Below, piece after piece: positions 35,954 through 46,760 of a stretch of 64,000 nucleotides of DNA. The DNA is taken from positions 50,660 through 114,659 of the forward strand of contig RSEE01000152.1 of NCBI GenBank assembly GCA_003971905.1, in the 5' to 3' direction. Under the pieces are notes generated by a model, which was not told where the DNA came from, did not search any database, and saw only the letters and a list, made by a program, of their open reading frames with translations. The DNA comes from Moniliella sp. 'wahieum' (lineage: Eukaryota; Basidiomycota; Moniliellomycetes; Moniliellales; Moniliellaceae). The stretch's first letter is position 1, and every line of letters begins with the position of its first letter. Both the position numbers and the translations under genes were made by a program.

Positions 35954-37604
35954 TTACCAAGTACGCGTCTCAAGCAGCAAGTCGCTCTCGGGCGCGAGAC
36001 CAATGCAAGCGCGGAGGAAGTTGGTCACGGCGGCACGCTGGCGTGCGAGGGAGTTGACCACGTCCGTGCCCGGCTTAACCAGCGGCGCTTTGAGCGAGTA
36101 CGACAAGAGCGAGAGCACCGAGTACAAGTCTTGGAACTGGGCGGTATCGTCTGTGCCTTCGGCATAGGTGATGCGCGTGCTGAGTTCAGCCAAGATGGCA
36201 AGATCAATCAGCAGAGGCGAGGCCAGCAACGAGTCTTCGCAAATGTTGGTGATGTACAAATGGTTCCGCCGCCCAACATCAACTCGGAAGTGTAGTCGTC
36301 CATGGCCACCTTGTCATCGCCAACGGCAGGAATGTACTTGATGACGATCGAGTGGTCCGGCGACTCGCCCTTGACACCCGCCTTGCCCGATGGCTTGTAC
36401 AGCAAATGGTTCGCCGCCGTACAGTCGTCCACAACGGACGACTTGCTGATCTCCTTGGACCGGAACTGCCGAGCGGAGGATAGGTTGTAGCCATCATTGT
36501 TGCCCAAGTGGTTGTAGGAGACAACGGCACGCGGCTTGATGCCAGCGTTGGTGAGGTAGTCAAACAGGACACTCTTCACCTTGGTCTGGCCAGTCTTGAG
36601 GTCGTCACCGGCAATAAATGCGCGGCGCTCCGCCAGCTGGATCGCACCGGGCACAAAGGTGTTTTGGCGGAGCGCCATTGATGTACGGCACGCCTTCCAA
36701 GATCGAGGCCACAGCAAAGATGGTCGACGGCGACACTTCGCTGTGCGACGTTTCGATCGAATGCAGCAGCGCATCGGCCGTGTCGTTAACACCGGGAATA
36801 ATGTCCGAGTAACGTTCCGTGTTGGCGGTCCAGACGACAATCACTTGGTCCAAGCCATTGTCCGCCTTGAACTACGAATGTCGTTGCGCACATGCTCGAC
36901 GTGCGCTTTCTTGTCCGTGCCGGGGATCACATTGTCCGCGCGCGCCTCCTGGTTGGCAGCGATAAAGTCGGGGTAGTACACCGACGGCAACGGCTTTTGG
37001 CCCGCCAAGTAGGGCGCAACTTGACGCTGCAAGTCCCACTCGAGCACCTTGGCACGGTGCATCGAGTCAGCCAGGTGAGCGACGAGATGTCCCATCCGCC
37101 CACAACAAAGTCGTTGGGGTGCACCATGGGCAGCATGGAGGCAAACGGGACATTGACATCTTTGCCATTCTCGTCGTCCGTGCCCAAACGGATGGTAGAG
37201 GCACGAACAAGGGAGCCGTAGTAGTTGGGGTGCTGCAGACCTTCCTTGGTGTGGAAGGAAATGTTGTGCTTGTTGGCCAAGATGGCGGCCGTGATCGTGG
37301 TGCCGTTGTTGCCTCCCCATCCGATGAGCATGAGACCCGTCTTGGGTACCTTGCGTTCGGTGCGGAACTGGTAGCTAGCCTTAGCAGGCGTGGCCTTGAG
37401 TGTGGTCTTGCCATCGGGGGCGACGGTCTTGGTGACATGGGTGGTGAGGTAGTCGTACTTGGACTGATGTGCGCGTCGGTGTACTTGACATGGGCGAGTC
37501 GACCTCGATCGACTCGACCTCCTCGTGACGCACGGCGGTGGGGTCGATAACCGCCGGCTCGCAGCCGACGGAACAACAGAGGCAGTGGTAGCAATGGGGG
37601 CCAT
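35954..37604 (-). CDS. INO1: inositol-3-phosphate synthase (INO1)
   Basis: This enzyme turns glucose 6-phosphate into inositol 3-phosphate using NAD, the committed step of inositol, phosphatidylinositol and GPI synthesis. From ATG 37604 ([12 protein letters not shown]) the minus-strand frames give the family almost end to end. The NAD-binding loop is [11 protein letters not shown] near 37310, followed by [33 protein letters not shown] near 36970, [10 protein letters not shown] near 36825, and [18 protein letters not shown]. Next come [50 protein letters not shown], and [18 protein letters not shown] near 36230. The gene ends ETRTW with TAA at 35954-35956. No intron is needed. At least seven one-base frame changes break the gene (for example near 37490, 37455, 37080, 36875, 36672 and 36262). 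Conservation is otherwise complete, so I treat it as a functional gene with sequence errors. An exact yeast-type inositol-response element lies about 710 bases upstream. Confidence 0.96.
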
Positions 37605-38040
37605 GGTGCTACGGTGAAAAAGGAAAAATCAAAAAGGGTAGGTGAGGTGGAGGGGCGACTTAATGTGATAAAGGGGAAGGGCAGGTGTGCTTGCTGCCCC
37701 GGTGGGAGTTATCTGTGGCAGATGAGGCGAGAAGGATGTGAGCCATGGAACAGACAGAACACGAGAAGGAACGAGGAAGAAAACGTACGGCAACTGCACA
37801 GTTGGTTGGAGAAAATGGTGGGCGACGACCAGAAGGGGGGGAGCCACTTGGTAGCCAGTGGATCCGATCCAGAAATCGGCAGGGGTTGGGGGTTGGAGAA
37901 GGAGAAGAGGATGAAGAAGGCGTCGACGAGCGGGTGGGGCTTGACGAAGCGGAGGCGGTGGGGGTGGGGAGGCGGGAGGGCGCGGAGGCTGCGGGGCTGC
38001 TTTTATAGGAATGAGCAGCTGCCTCCGAGGGCAACTGGGG

Positions 38041-38077
38041 GGTTTTGGCTTTGGCTTTGGCTTTGGCTTTGGCTTGC
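38041..38077. repeat. TTTGGC hexanucleotide array
   Basis: Five to six copies of GGCTTT lie in the INO1 upstream region, reading as a Pro-Lys/Ala-Lys repeat on the minus strand. Confidence 0.9.
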
Positions 38078-38311
38078 GCGTGCCGCCGGCTTGCCAAGGA
38101 AAGAACATGGATATGAACATCAGTCGGGCTGGGCACGAGCAGCACCACGCAGCAGCTGCCGTCCCGCGATCGGCGCTGCACACGGCGCGTGTGGGCGACG
38201 CGCGCGGGGACTGGCGCTGTGCCTGGCTGCGCATTCCGCGGGGCACGCGCCCAGGCACGGCGGGGTGGCGCGTGGTGGTGTGTGATCCCGACGGGTGAGC
38301 AGGCCGATTGA

Positions 38312-38321
38312 CATGTGAAAT
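38312..38321 (+). promoter_or_regulatory. candidate inositol/choline-responsive element (CATGTGAAAT)
   Basis: The ten bases equal the budding-yeast UAS-INO/ICRE consensus bound by Ino2-Ino4, and sit about 710 bases upstream of the INO1 start. Ino2 is not generally found in basidiomycetes, so a different bHLH factor would have to read it. Confidence 0.4.
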
Positions 38322-38631
38322 CGGGCGGCGTGGGGCGGGCGGCGGCGCGCTGTTGGGGCAGGGGCGCACGGCAGCGCAGGTGCGCGCACGCGGCCGCCCG
38401 GAAGCGTTCGTGCCGGCTGGCCCGTCCGCAGCCCAGGCACAGGGGCGCTGTGTGGGGAGGCGTCGGCCGGGCGGAAAGCGACGGAGATAGCGGGGTGGTG
38501 CATCATGCATCATGCATCACTAGCACTTGCAATCCAATTAGTCCCCCCCTCTCGCGCCCCCAACCCAACCTCCACCAGCCCACACCAGCCCACACCTCCC
38601 CCTGTGCGCCTGGGCGTGGGCAGCAGGCACT

Positions 38632-38680
38632 CGGCCAGTCCCTCAGCCATCCCCACCGGGGCTGGCTGAGGGACTGGCCG
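38632..38680. repeat. perfect 18-bp inverted repeat (hairpin)
   Basis: The arms 38632-38649 and 38663-38680 are exact reverse complements, separated by 13 bases that can add four more pairs (CCCC/GGGG around ACC). No transcript or coding frame explains it. Confidence 0.9.
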
Positions 38681-39663
38681 GTCTGGCCCAGCCGCTCGCT
38701 GCGATCGCACCTCCCTCGCCCTCTTGTGGGCAAGACACCAGCCAAGACAGCGCCCGCCGCAGCCCAGGCCCATGCGTGTTGAAAGCCACGTCGCCAATGC
38801 GCTCCAGCACTCCGTCACATTCACAGCCCATGGAATGCAGCCGAACAGCAATAGGGAGCCTGCCACCCAGCACGCCATCTCTCCTCCCCGCCCACTTTCA
38901 GATCTAATCCATCTAACGAGTACACTCATCGTACTGAACGTACTGACCCAACCAGCCAACCACGCGGTTCGTCACGTTCAGCTGCAGCGTTCTGCCAACC
39001 AGTCCCCGCTTCAACTTTCCCGCTTTGAGGTTTGTCCCATTGATATCTGTCTGCAGCGCCCATTGGCGCTCATCGACATCCACAGTAGTAGTATCATGTG
39101 AACAGAATCTGTGGTATAAATATGGTGCGGCACTGCCAAGGCACCTCCGGCCTCCCATCTCAACGACCGCCGCCAAAAGGTCCCGGTCAATGGTTCAACG
39201 TTCAACGTGATCGTTCAAGCAACCAAACGCCACCGTTTCGACCCAACCAGAAGGAGCCTAGCGGGGCAGCTCCTAATAGAGCCATTGGTGTCATAATTAA
39301 TGTTCAGGCAACCCACACGTGCCCTTCTCCAGAGAAGCCCTTGGGGCTGGCGAGTGGGAATGATACTGCGGAATCTCTATCTCTAGACCACGTCCATTTC
39401 ATTGACAGAGCTTAAGGCTGGGACAGGGAGAACGCTACGTCTAAACCTAACCGTTCATCTTGCGGGGGTTACTTGGAAGCGCCACCAAGGTCAAGGAACC
39501 AGTGGGATCGCCAGGATATCAGGACCCTCCGGTTCTCGCCATCCGGTCCCGTAATTAAAATCCCAAATGGGGTGTGCACCACACTTTTACATCAGCATCG
39601 CGTAAGCCACCGGGGCGCGGCCAGCCAGCAGCCAGCGCGTATCGGTGATATTATTTTCCAGTG

Positions 39664-39810
39664 TGGAAGGTTCCAGCGTGGAACGGTGGACCGGGGGAAC
39701 GGTGGCTACGGTGGTGATGGTGGGTCAGAGGAACGGTGGCTAAGGTGGCGACACAGCACCAAGCTGGGGCAAAGCCCCAGCTGACCGGGCCGTAGGCCCG
39801 GTGGTCCTCC
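39664..39810 (-). repeat. hairpin-headed dispersed element, copy B (inverted)
   Basis: This is the reverse-complement counterpart of 31375-31540. It carries two ~26-base units, then the hairpins AGCTGGGGC-AAA-GCCCCAGCT (39762-39782) and CCGGGCC-GTA-GGCCCGG (39785-39801), ending GGTGGTCCTCC. The stems are conserved while a loop base differs (TTC in copy A, TTT in copy B on the same strand). The Gly-rich frame of copy A is shifted here. Confidence 0.85.
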
Positions 39811-39830
39811 TTGTGTGAAATTTATCAACG

Positions 39831-40453
39831 ATGCTCAGTCCCACAGAATCGCAAAACCAAAACGAGACAGATGCCGTCAGTTCCATTGACCCAACAGCAA
39901 AACCGCTTGATCAGCTTGATCTCCATAAACATGTGGCGTGTTGCTATCTTTTGGATATCGTTCGACCCCAGGTGGACATTCCGATATGTCATTACCTTGC
40001 CAACAAAACAAGAGGGGGGAGGAAAGAGGCAAAGGGGAAGGAACGTACCTCGGCCGGCTTCTCCGCTCAGCCTGAGCGCTCAGTAAGCTCGGTCAATGTC
40101 TCGCTTCCTGTCACCTGACGTTACTTGTGTTTCGTCTTGAGCGGCCCGAAGACAAAATAGCGGCACGCAGGAAAGTCAGTCATGTTCGCACCGAGGAAAG
40201 GAGAGGCGCTAGTATCGAGTACTTCATCGCTGTCCGACCTGGTCGCATGCTACTCATCCCCCTCGAAGCCAGCGAAGGCAGCTCGAGCGGCCGCCTGCCT
40301 GCCCCCCGGTACCGAATGGTCGTATCGAGAAACACATCAATGTTGAATCCCGATGGACATTTGATCGAGTCCGCCAAGGTCCGATCAATCTACGCTACCT
40401 ATGTTACGGAAAGAGCACGCGCGAGCCCACTACGGGTTCTGACGGAGCTTTGA
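39831..40453 (+). CDS. hypothetical small protein (weak)
   Basis: Two plus-strand open segments might be exons of one gene. One is 39831 to ~40043 (MLSPTESQNQNETDAV... HYLANKT) before a GTACCT donor-like site. The other is ~40136-40453 (ARRKVSHVRTEERRG ... SPLRVLTEL, stop at 40451-40453). The composition is protein-like but I recognise no family. The minus strand also has open frames here (40180-40377 and 40399-40803), so strand is unsure. Confidence 0.2.
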
Positions 40454-40952
40454 CGTTCAAGTACAGATTGTTGGATTTGGCCAAAAGAGGGAGCGGGGAA
40501 CGAGTTCAAGTCAGCAGACTGGGCTTCGCCCCGTGTGCCTACAGGGACCGTGGAAATCATCAGAGGGTGGGAAGGGTAGGAGAGGGACGATGACTGGGCT
40601 TGCGCCAGAGCGGTAGGGCGTGTGGAGACCTGGGAAGGGACTGCCTGCGTACGCACATCCATGCTGCGTGTGGGGACAGATGGGTGCGGCCGTGGGGGCG
40701 GAGCAGCAGACCAGCAGCAGAAGAGACGTGGCGCGCCACGACAGGCCAACAGACGAACGCGCACCGCGTTGGGACTCCAAGCAATCAACACCTGGCACAC
40801 CAAGGCCTGTAGAGCCGATTACCTAAGATGCGCCGCCCGTTCCCGGCGGCGTCGGCAACTGAATCGGAACATGGCATTGGCATCCAATTAGTCCGCACCG
40901 TCCCCTCTGTCGGTCGGGGCTGTCGCAGCACCACCTCCCCGCTGGCGTTGGA

Positions 40953-42929
40953 ATGCTGCGGTCGTCGCTGCTGGGGCGCGCACGCGCTGCTGCCCACCGC
41001 CCATGTCTACCGTCTTGCTCCCTTCTCCCCGTCCTCGCCACCCGAGCCAGCTCCTCCGCCGCCCACGACGATCGCCACCCCCCCACGCCGCCCACGCCGC
41101 CCGTCCCACCAGTGCGTGCGCAACCGGGGCAGGCGGCGCGCGACCTGGCCTCCACCTCGCTTGAACTAGAGATGCACGAACCAGACAGAGGCGCGAACGT
41201 GGCGCAGCTCAAAGCATGGCAAGAACAGTACTTCCCCAGTCGTCGTCAACGCCCGGGCCCCGCCTCGTCCGGCGGCTTCTCTTTGTATCTGCTGCGCTTG
41301 GTTGGCCGCGTCGTCCTGGTCGGGGTGGTGATTTGGACGGGAGACCAAGTGTACCGAGGTGGCTGGATAGCCTATGCCGAGTTGGTTGGCATTCCTCATC
41401 TGACCGCCGAACCGCGTAGGCTGGTACGGCAGCACAGCGACCCGTATGGATGGAACGAAGAGTATCTACTTGACCATGCGTTTGCCGCGCCTGGGGTGAA
41501 GGGCACCCCATCCTCCTGGCCATGGTGGGCGCGACGCGACCTCGGCCACGCATGGTACAGTCTCGTGCACGGTGGTACGGCCGAAGGACATCCTTGCTGC
41601 TGCGCCGCAGCCGCCCGACCCACCTTCGCCCGCTGCGATGGAACAGTACCGATCGGACAAGGAGCGGTACGCTGCCTACGTCACTAGCTTGGCCCACGAC
41701 CAGGGCATCCGCGATGCCGAGGAAACCATCAGTGCTACTCTGGCAGCGATGGATGCGTACCCTGGCTCGGTGTGTACCAGCTTCCCACCGCAGAAAGTTT
41801 GGAACACGCCTTCCCCGATGCACACGCCATGGCAGCAACAGTGGTGGATGCCAATGCGGTGGCGGTACGAACGCACGTGAGTTACCTCCGTACCAACTGG
41901 CTACCCCGAGTGCGCTCGAGAGTATCGTCCAGGACGACAGCAAGATGGTGGAGATGCTTGCGTTTGTCGGGCCCGAGGGACAGCGGCACTTGAAGCTGGC
42001 CCCACAACAAGTTGCTCTCTTGCCAACCGCGTGGGGGCAGCCTATGTCGACTTGGGAAGGCCAGATGAATCGGTCAAATGGTACTTGAAAGCGTTGGCTT
42101 CCCTGCCCTCGTCTTCCTCTTCCTCTTCGTCTTCGTCGGACCCCTCCCCCCTCCCACCTGCCCCGCTGACGCGGGCGATCATCACGTCTCCTGGGACTAG
42201 CCACGTCGTACGCCTCGCCGCCGAATCCGGATTCCGGGAGCGTGCCCCGCAAGGCAAGGGAACAGCAGTTGCAACAGTCTCTTTGGTACCAAGGCCTGGC
42301 ACTGCGCGTCATTCGTACCGAACTAGACCGCTTGGCGAACCGAACCATCAAAGCCACTGAGGCCGATGAGCATGTACGTCCTCAGCGCTGGAACCATCCT
42401 ATCCCTTCCGCAGGTTGGGGGGAGATCAAGCACGCCTTGCCTCCCACCCTGCTTTCCCGTCCTTTGCCTATGCATGATGAGCCCCTCCCCCCCGCCCTGG
42501 CCCCGACGATGGACGAGGGGAACAACTGTACTTTGCCTGGCTCCTAGCGCAAGACGCAACAGCTACTATGCTCCTAGGCCAAACGACGTATGCACTTACC
42601 AAAGTCCACTCGTCCGGGTTAGTAGGCTGGGTCTCGACCGTGCTCGGGCTCGGCTCGTCGTCGTCTCGGACCGAGTCGGTGGCCTGGACAAGGCAAGCTG
42701 GCTTGGAGGCAGACGGGCCCTGGCGTTGCTTGGAGAAACTCGAGAAAACCTTCCGGGTCCGGCTCCGGGTCCGACCCGGATACCTGCCGGTCGGAGCCGA
42801 GGGGACGTTGGCCGACGGTGGGTGCGCAATCCCGTTTACACCAGCGTGGCCAGGGAGCTGCTTGGTGTGGCGCAGACGCTGGAACAGAGTGCGCAGCGGT
42901 GGCTCACGTTCTTGCAGCCTTCCACGTGA
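40953..42929 (+). CDS. putative mitochondrial membrane TPR protein
   Basis: From ATG 40953 the first ~35 residues are rich in Arg, Ser, Ala and Leu with no acidic residues (MLRSSLLGRARAAAHRP), like a mitochondrial targeting sequence. A single hydrophobic segment (LYLLRLVGRVVLVGVVIW) follows near 41290. Later frames contain helical, TPR-like stretches: EQYRSDKERYAAYVTSLAHD, NRVGAAYVDLGRPDESVKWY (near 42030, a TPR consensus pattern) and SLWYQGLALRVIRTELDRLA. The protein ends near SVARELLGVAQTLEQSAQRW at 42929. A mitochondrial targeting region, one membrane segment and C-terminal TPRs resemble yeast Mgr3, an i-AAA protease adaptor, but this is only an architectural likeness. Several frame changes and perhaps introns interrupt it. 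Confidence 0.42.
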
Positions 42930-43124
42930 AAAGCGATAAGTGAGAATGGAGAATGGAGAGAGGAGACGCAGCAGCGCTCTCATCGCTTTCAGCGCTAAGC
43001 TGCGTTGTCCCCATCGATACCTGTACCCCTTGGGTGGGTTGCGTTCATCATATACATAGAGCCGTACAAAGTACTATAACAGGTGGTGTGTGACTTTGTC
43101 CCAGACCAATCCGCATCATCCGGG

Positions 43125-43333
43125 TGTCACAGGCCTAGCTAGCGATGCTGGCGATGGTCGATGGAGATGGCATTCAAGAGCTAAGGAGAGCTAGAGCTAT
43201 GGGCCTTGATAGGCTCCTGGCCTGGAGCCAGTGGAAACCGTGGAAGGGTCGGAACTCACTGCCCCGGTGCACTGTGTGGATCGGGCCACGTGTCACTGAA
43301 GGCCGATGGGCTCTAGACCACTGGTGGTCAACA
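43125..43333 (-). repeat. 3' LTR of the copia element
   Basis: It is identical to 48164-48374 except for two single-base deletions in short G and C runs. It contains the pol stop codon at 43352-43354 only just outside its inner edge. Confidence 0.95.
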
Positions 43334-43351
43334 CCCCCGCTGGCCAGAGGT

Positions 43352-46300
43352 CTATGGCACGATGGAAGGTTGTAACGTCCTCAAGCTGAGGCGAGGCAAG
43401 TTGGCCAGGAGTGAGACCTTAGTGGCTGGTTTGGTGAGGATGTCGGCCGGGTTCTCGTTTCCAGCATGTGCGCGATTTTGACTTCGCCGAGTCGACATGC
43501 TGGCGTACGTTGTGGTACCGGATGTTCAGCTCACGTAGTTTGCCCGTGCTGCCCACTTTTTCGGCCAAGGCAAGTGCCGCCATGTTGTCGCAGTACCAGT
43601 GTATGGGCTCGTCTGAGGTGATGGCACCGAGCTCCAGTAAGATGTTTTAACGTAGTTCGCATCAATGAGGCCCTCATATCCCGCGTATATTCGGCCGCAG
43701 CAGTGTTGGTGACGCTCTTGGGTTGACGCACGCTCCTCCAGGAACTGGAACCCCGTAGACGAAAAAGCAGGCATCCCGACGTGGAACGCCATTGGTCAGG
43801 GTCTCCAGCCAGGTCGGCATCAGTGTATTAGCGCGAGAGCGGGTGCGTCAGGCGGGTGTTAGTCGGAGACCGTAGCCCTTGGTACCGTAGAGGTAGCGGA
43901 GGAAGTTTGTTGCCGCAGCGCGGTGGGCCTTGGAGGATCGGCAGTTGCTCGGCTTAGAGCTGAGATGCCGAACAGCGCATCAGGGCGGCACATGCGGGCA
44001 GCCCACAGCCCAGATCCTACTTGGCTCTGGTAGTCGCGTCTCTCGGCGGGCAGTGCGGGCGGTTCGGGGTCGGTGCGCGCGGGGATCATCTTGCTGGGGT
44101 GGGGGAGGCCCATAACCAGGGGTGGCGGAACCTCATGTTTGGCAATGGATTCCTCAATGAATTTTGGCTGGCTAAGGTACAGTTTCCCGTTTATGGTGTC
44201 GTACTGGCAGCCAAGATGGTAGTGTAGGGGGCCGTTTCCCCGCACCTCGATATGGGTGTTGATCTCAGTGAGGAAGGAATCGTAGCGTGCGTGAGACGTG
44301 CAGGCGATGAGAAGATCGTCGGTGTGCACGGCAAGGAGGACCGTGTCGCCTTTACGGGGTCGGATGAACAAGCACGGCTCAGCCAGAGATTGTACAAAAC
44401 CCATGTCTCCGCGGAGCAAGTCACGGATGAATACCGCCCAGTTTGCGCCGGATTGGTGGAGGCCATATAGGCTTTTCCGGAGACGCCAGACCTTGCCTTT
44501 TTCCTCGGGAAAGAATGGGGGTGGGCGGAGGTACACTTTTTCCGTGAGGGGAGCGTTCAAATAGGCAGAGTGCACATCAGCAGTGAAGAGGTGGAGGCCG
44601 AACTTTCCAGCAAGGGCGATAAGGCTGAGGATGGCAGGAGTGCGCACGGCAGGGGCGAATGTTTGTCCCCATGTGTCAGCATCCTGCTGGTGGCCCCCGG
44701 CAACGAGACGGGCTCGGTAGCGTAGGAAATTTCCGTCCGCGTCCGTTTTGGTGTTGATGCGCCACAGACCAATCAGCAGCTGCGCGTCTGGAGGGGGCGT
44801 GACGACTTCGAATGTGCCGTAGCGGGCTAGGGTGTCGATTTCCGTGCGCATCGCCTCCAGCACTGGTTCGAATGAGGGGTGTGATTGGAGGCCCTTCATT
44901 GTCTTGGGTGCAACAGGTACTCCGTCCTTGGTGAGCTGGATGCGCTCGTGCGGCCCTGGCTCGCTAAGGGCGATCATCGCCTTGTATTCAGGCGGATGGA
45001 GACCGTCGCTGTACGCGGCAGGGCAGTGTCGGGCAGTGGGAAGCGTAGGCCGATCGCAGGACTACGACTACCGTCAGGGAGGGGAACCGGAGGCAGCGCG
45101 GCAGCGTGTGCGTGGAAGTCACCATCATGAGGTCGTCCGCTACGGGGAGCTGTGCCCAGTCAAGGTCAAAACGGCGCTGGTGGGTCCGGGCGGGGTACCG
45201 TCTGGTGGTGGGGGTGGTTGGATGGGTGTCGTTTTGTCTTGCGATGGTCGCGTCAGTATCAGTGTTGATTCTCGGTGGTTGTTGGGATTTGCAACTTCAA
45301 TTTTGTTCATTTTTCTTCTCCCTTTTTGGTTTCAGTGTCAGTCATAGTTCTGTCAGGCAGGGGTTGAGCGGGGAAGCGAGATACGTCAGGCGGAAAGCGG
45401 TCGGGGAAAACCTCGTGGTATTGGCGCTGGGTCCACTTGTATGGTTTTGCCCATTGGGATCGGAACGTGCCCATGGACGGGTCGTACACAGCCCAGCGCC
45501 AACCCTTTGTACCTCGACGCGTCGTACCCGACGAGCATGGCTTCGACAGCCCGCGGACTGAGCTTATGGTCACGTTGGTCCTGGGCCAGGTGAAGGTACG
45601 CCAAGGATCCGAAGGCGTGCATTGGCAGCGGTGGGGGTGACCCCTTGTACAGCTCAGCCCGAGATTGTGTGCCCTGGCGTGGAGATGTCGGTGGCATGAG
45701 GTTGTGCGTCCAGCACCCTGCCAGCAAGGCATCCTGCCACCAGTTTGATGTCGGGAGGCCCGAGGCGATGATGAGTTGGCGCGCGCGTGTGGTGATTGCC
45801 TGGATGGCTCGCTCGGCCACCCCATTTGATTGACTTTGGCCTGGTATGGTGGTTTCCGTCGTGATACCTTCGGATTCAGGAACGGACGGAGTGCGCTGGT
45901 GAGCTCGGGGGCATTGTCTGTCTTCAAGATGCGAAGCAGACGTCCTTTCCGATGCGTTGCTCGCGGGTGATGAGTTTTTTCAGCTCCGCCGTGGCTTGTC
46001 CTTTCGTCTTTAGGGGAACAGCGAAGGTGTAACGGCTCCAGTCATCAACCGCGACCAGGGCGTATCCATGTCCCATGCCAGTGATGCGAGGGAGGTCGAC
46101 TACGTCGGCGTGCAGTACTTCGAAAGGACGTTCCGAAATGCGGCGGCCGTGGCGCGAAGGGTGGCTGGGCGCTTTGGCCAGAGCTTTTGTGCAGGTGGGA
46201 CAATGCCAGAAGGGGCGGATGCGTCGGATTTGGGCAGGGCTGACGCGGAGGCTCGCTCGCGCGTTGGCGGTTAGTGTCGGGAGTAGGTCTAAGCGGCGTG

Positions 46301-46760
46301 GTTGTACTGTTGGTTGAACGTACATGACGTGCTCGATGGTGTTGGCTGCGGTGTGTTGGGTGGCGACGGCAGCTTTGGCCGCGTGTTCGTTTGTGGGTGT
46401 CGGTTTCGGGACGATGTTCAGCTTGTATGAGGAATCCGCGATTTGGTGATATTTGCCATGCTTGTCATTTAACCAGATACCTTTTCGGTGGGGGGCGAAC
46501 CAGGATGCGTGGCCTGCGTCACTTATTTGCGCTACGCTCGTGAGATTGCTTGCTATGCCGGGGACGTATAGACTGCCGGGTAGGTCTACATGGATACATT
46601 TGCCGTCGGTACACTTGATACCGATGCTACATGTTCCGCGTCCACTGGCTTTAATATGTTTTCCATCAGCGATTTCGATTGAGCGGTTGCTGGGCTTGAG
46701 GGTTTTGAATACCCTGAGATCCTTCCAGATGCTAGGATCCGCGCCCGAGTCGTGACGAGA
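43352..46760 (-). CDS. pol: copia pol: protease, integrase, reverse transcriptase, RNase H
   Basis: The protease has DSGADPS near 46745. The integrase shows an HCPTC pre-integrase cluster near 46200, then VLHADVVDLP (near 46115) and LKTDNAPEL (near 45925) as the first two catalytic aspartates, and GVAERAIQ near 45820 with the glutamate. The reverse transcriptase (44977 to ~43990, one uninterrupted frame) has RYRARLVAGGHQQ, TADVHSAYLNAPL, KSLYGLHQSG and AVHTDDLLIA; the usual YVDD box reads HTDD. RNase H includes SWRSVRQPKSV (near 43720) and CDNMAA, and the end reads NPADILTKP with TAG at 43352-43354. Frame changes occur at about 46320, 45930, 45830, 45390, 43900 and 43500. The RT core is intact, and whether the element is active cannot be decided from this sequence. 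Confidence 0.93.

Larger units (their letters stand above)
37605..39663. promoter_or_regulatory. INO1 upstream region
   Basis: This region holds a TTTGGC microsatellite at 38041-38077, a CATGTGAAAT element at 38312-38321, and a perfect 18-bp-stem hairpin at 38632-38680. It also has a 23-base motif shared with 6297-6319 (at 38501-38523) and a TTCAACG repeat at 39195-39210. No protein-like open frame was found. Confidence 0.5.
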
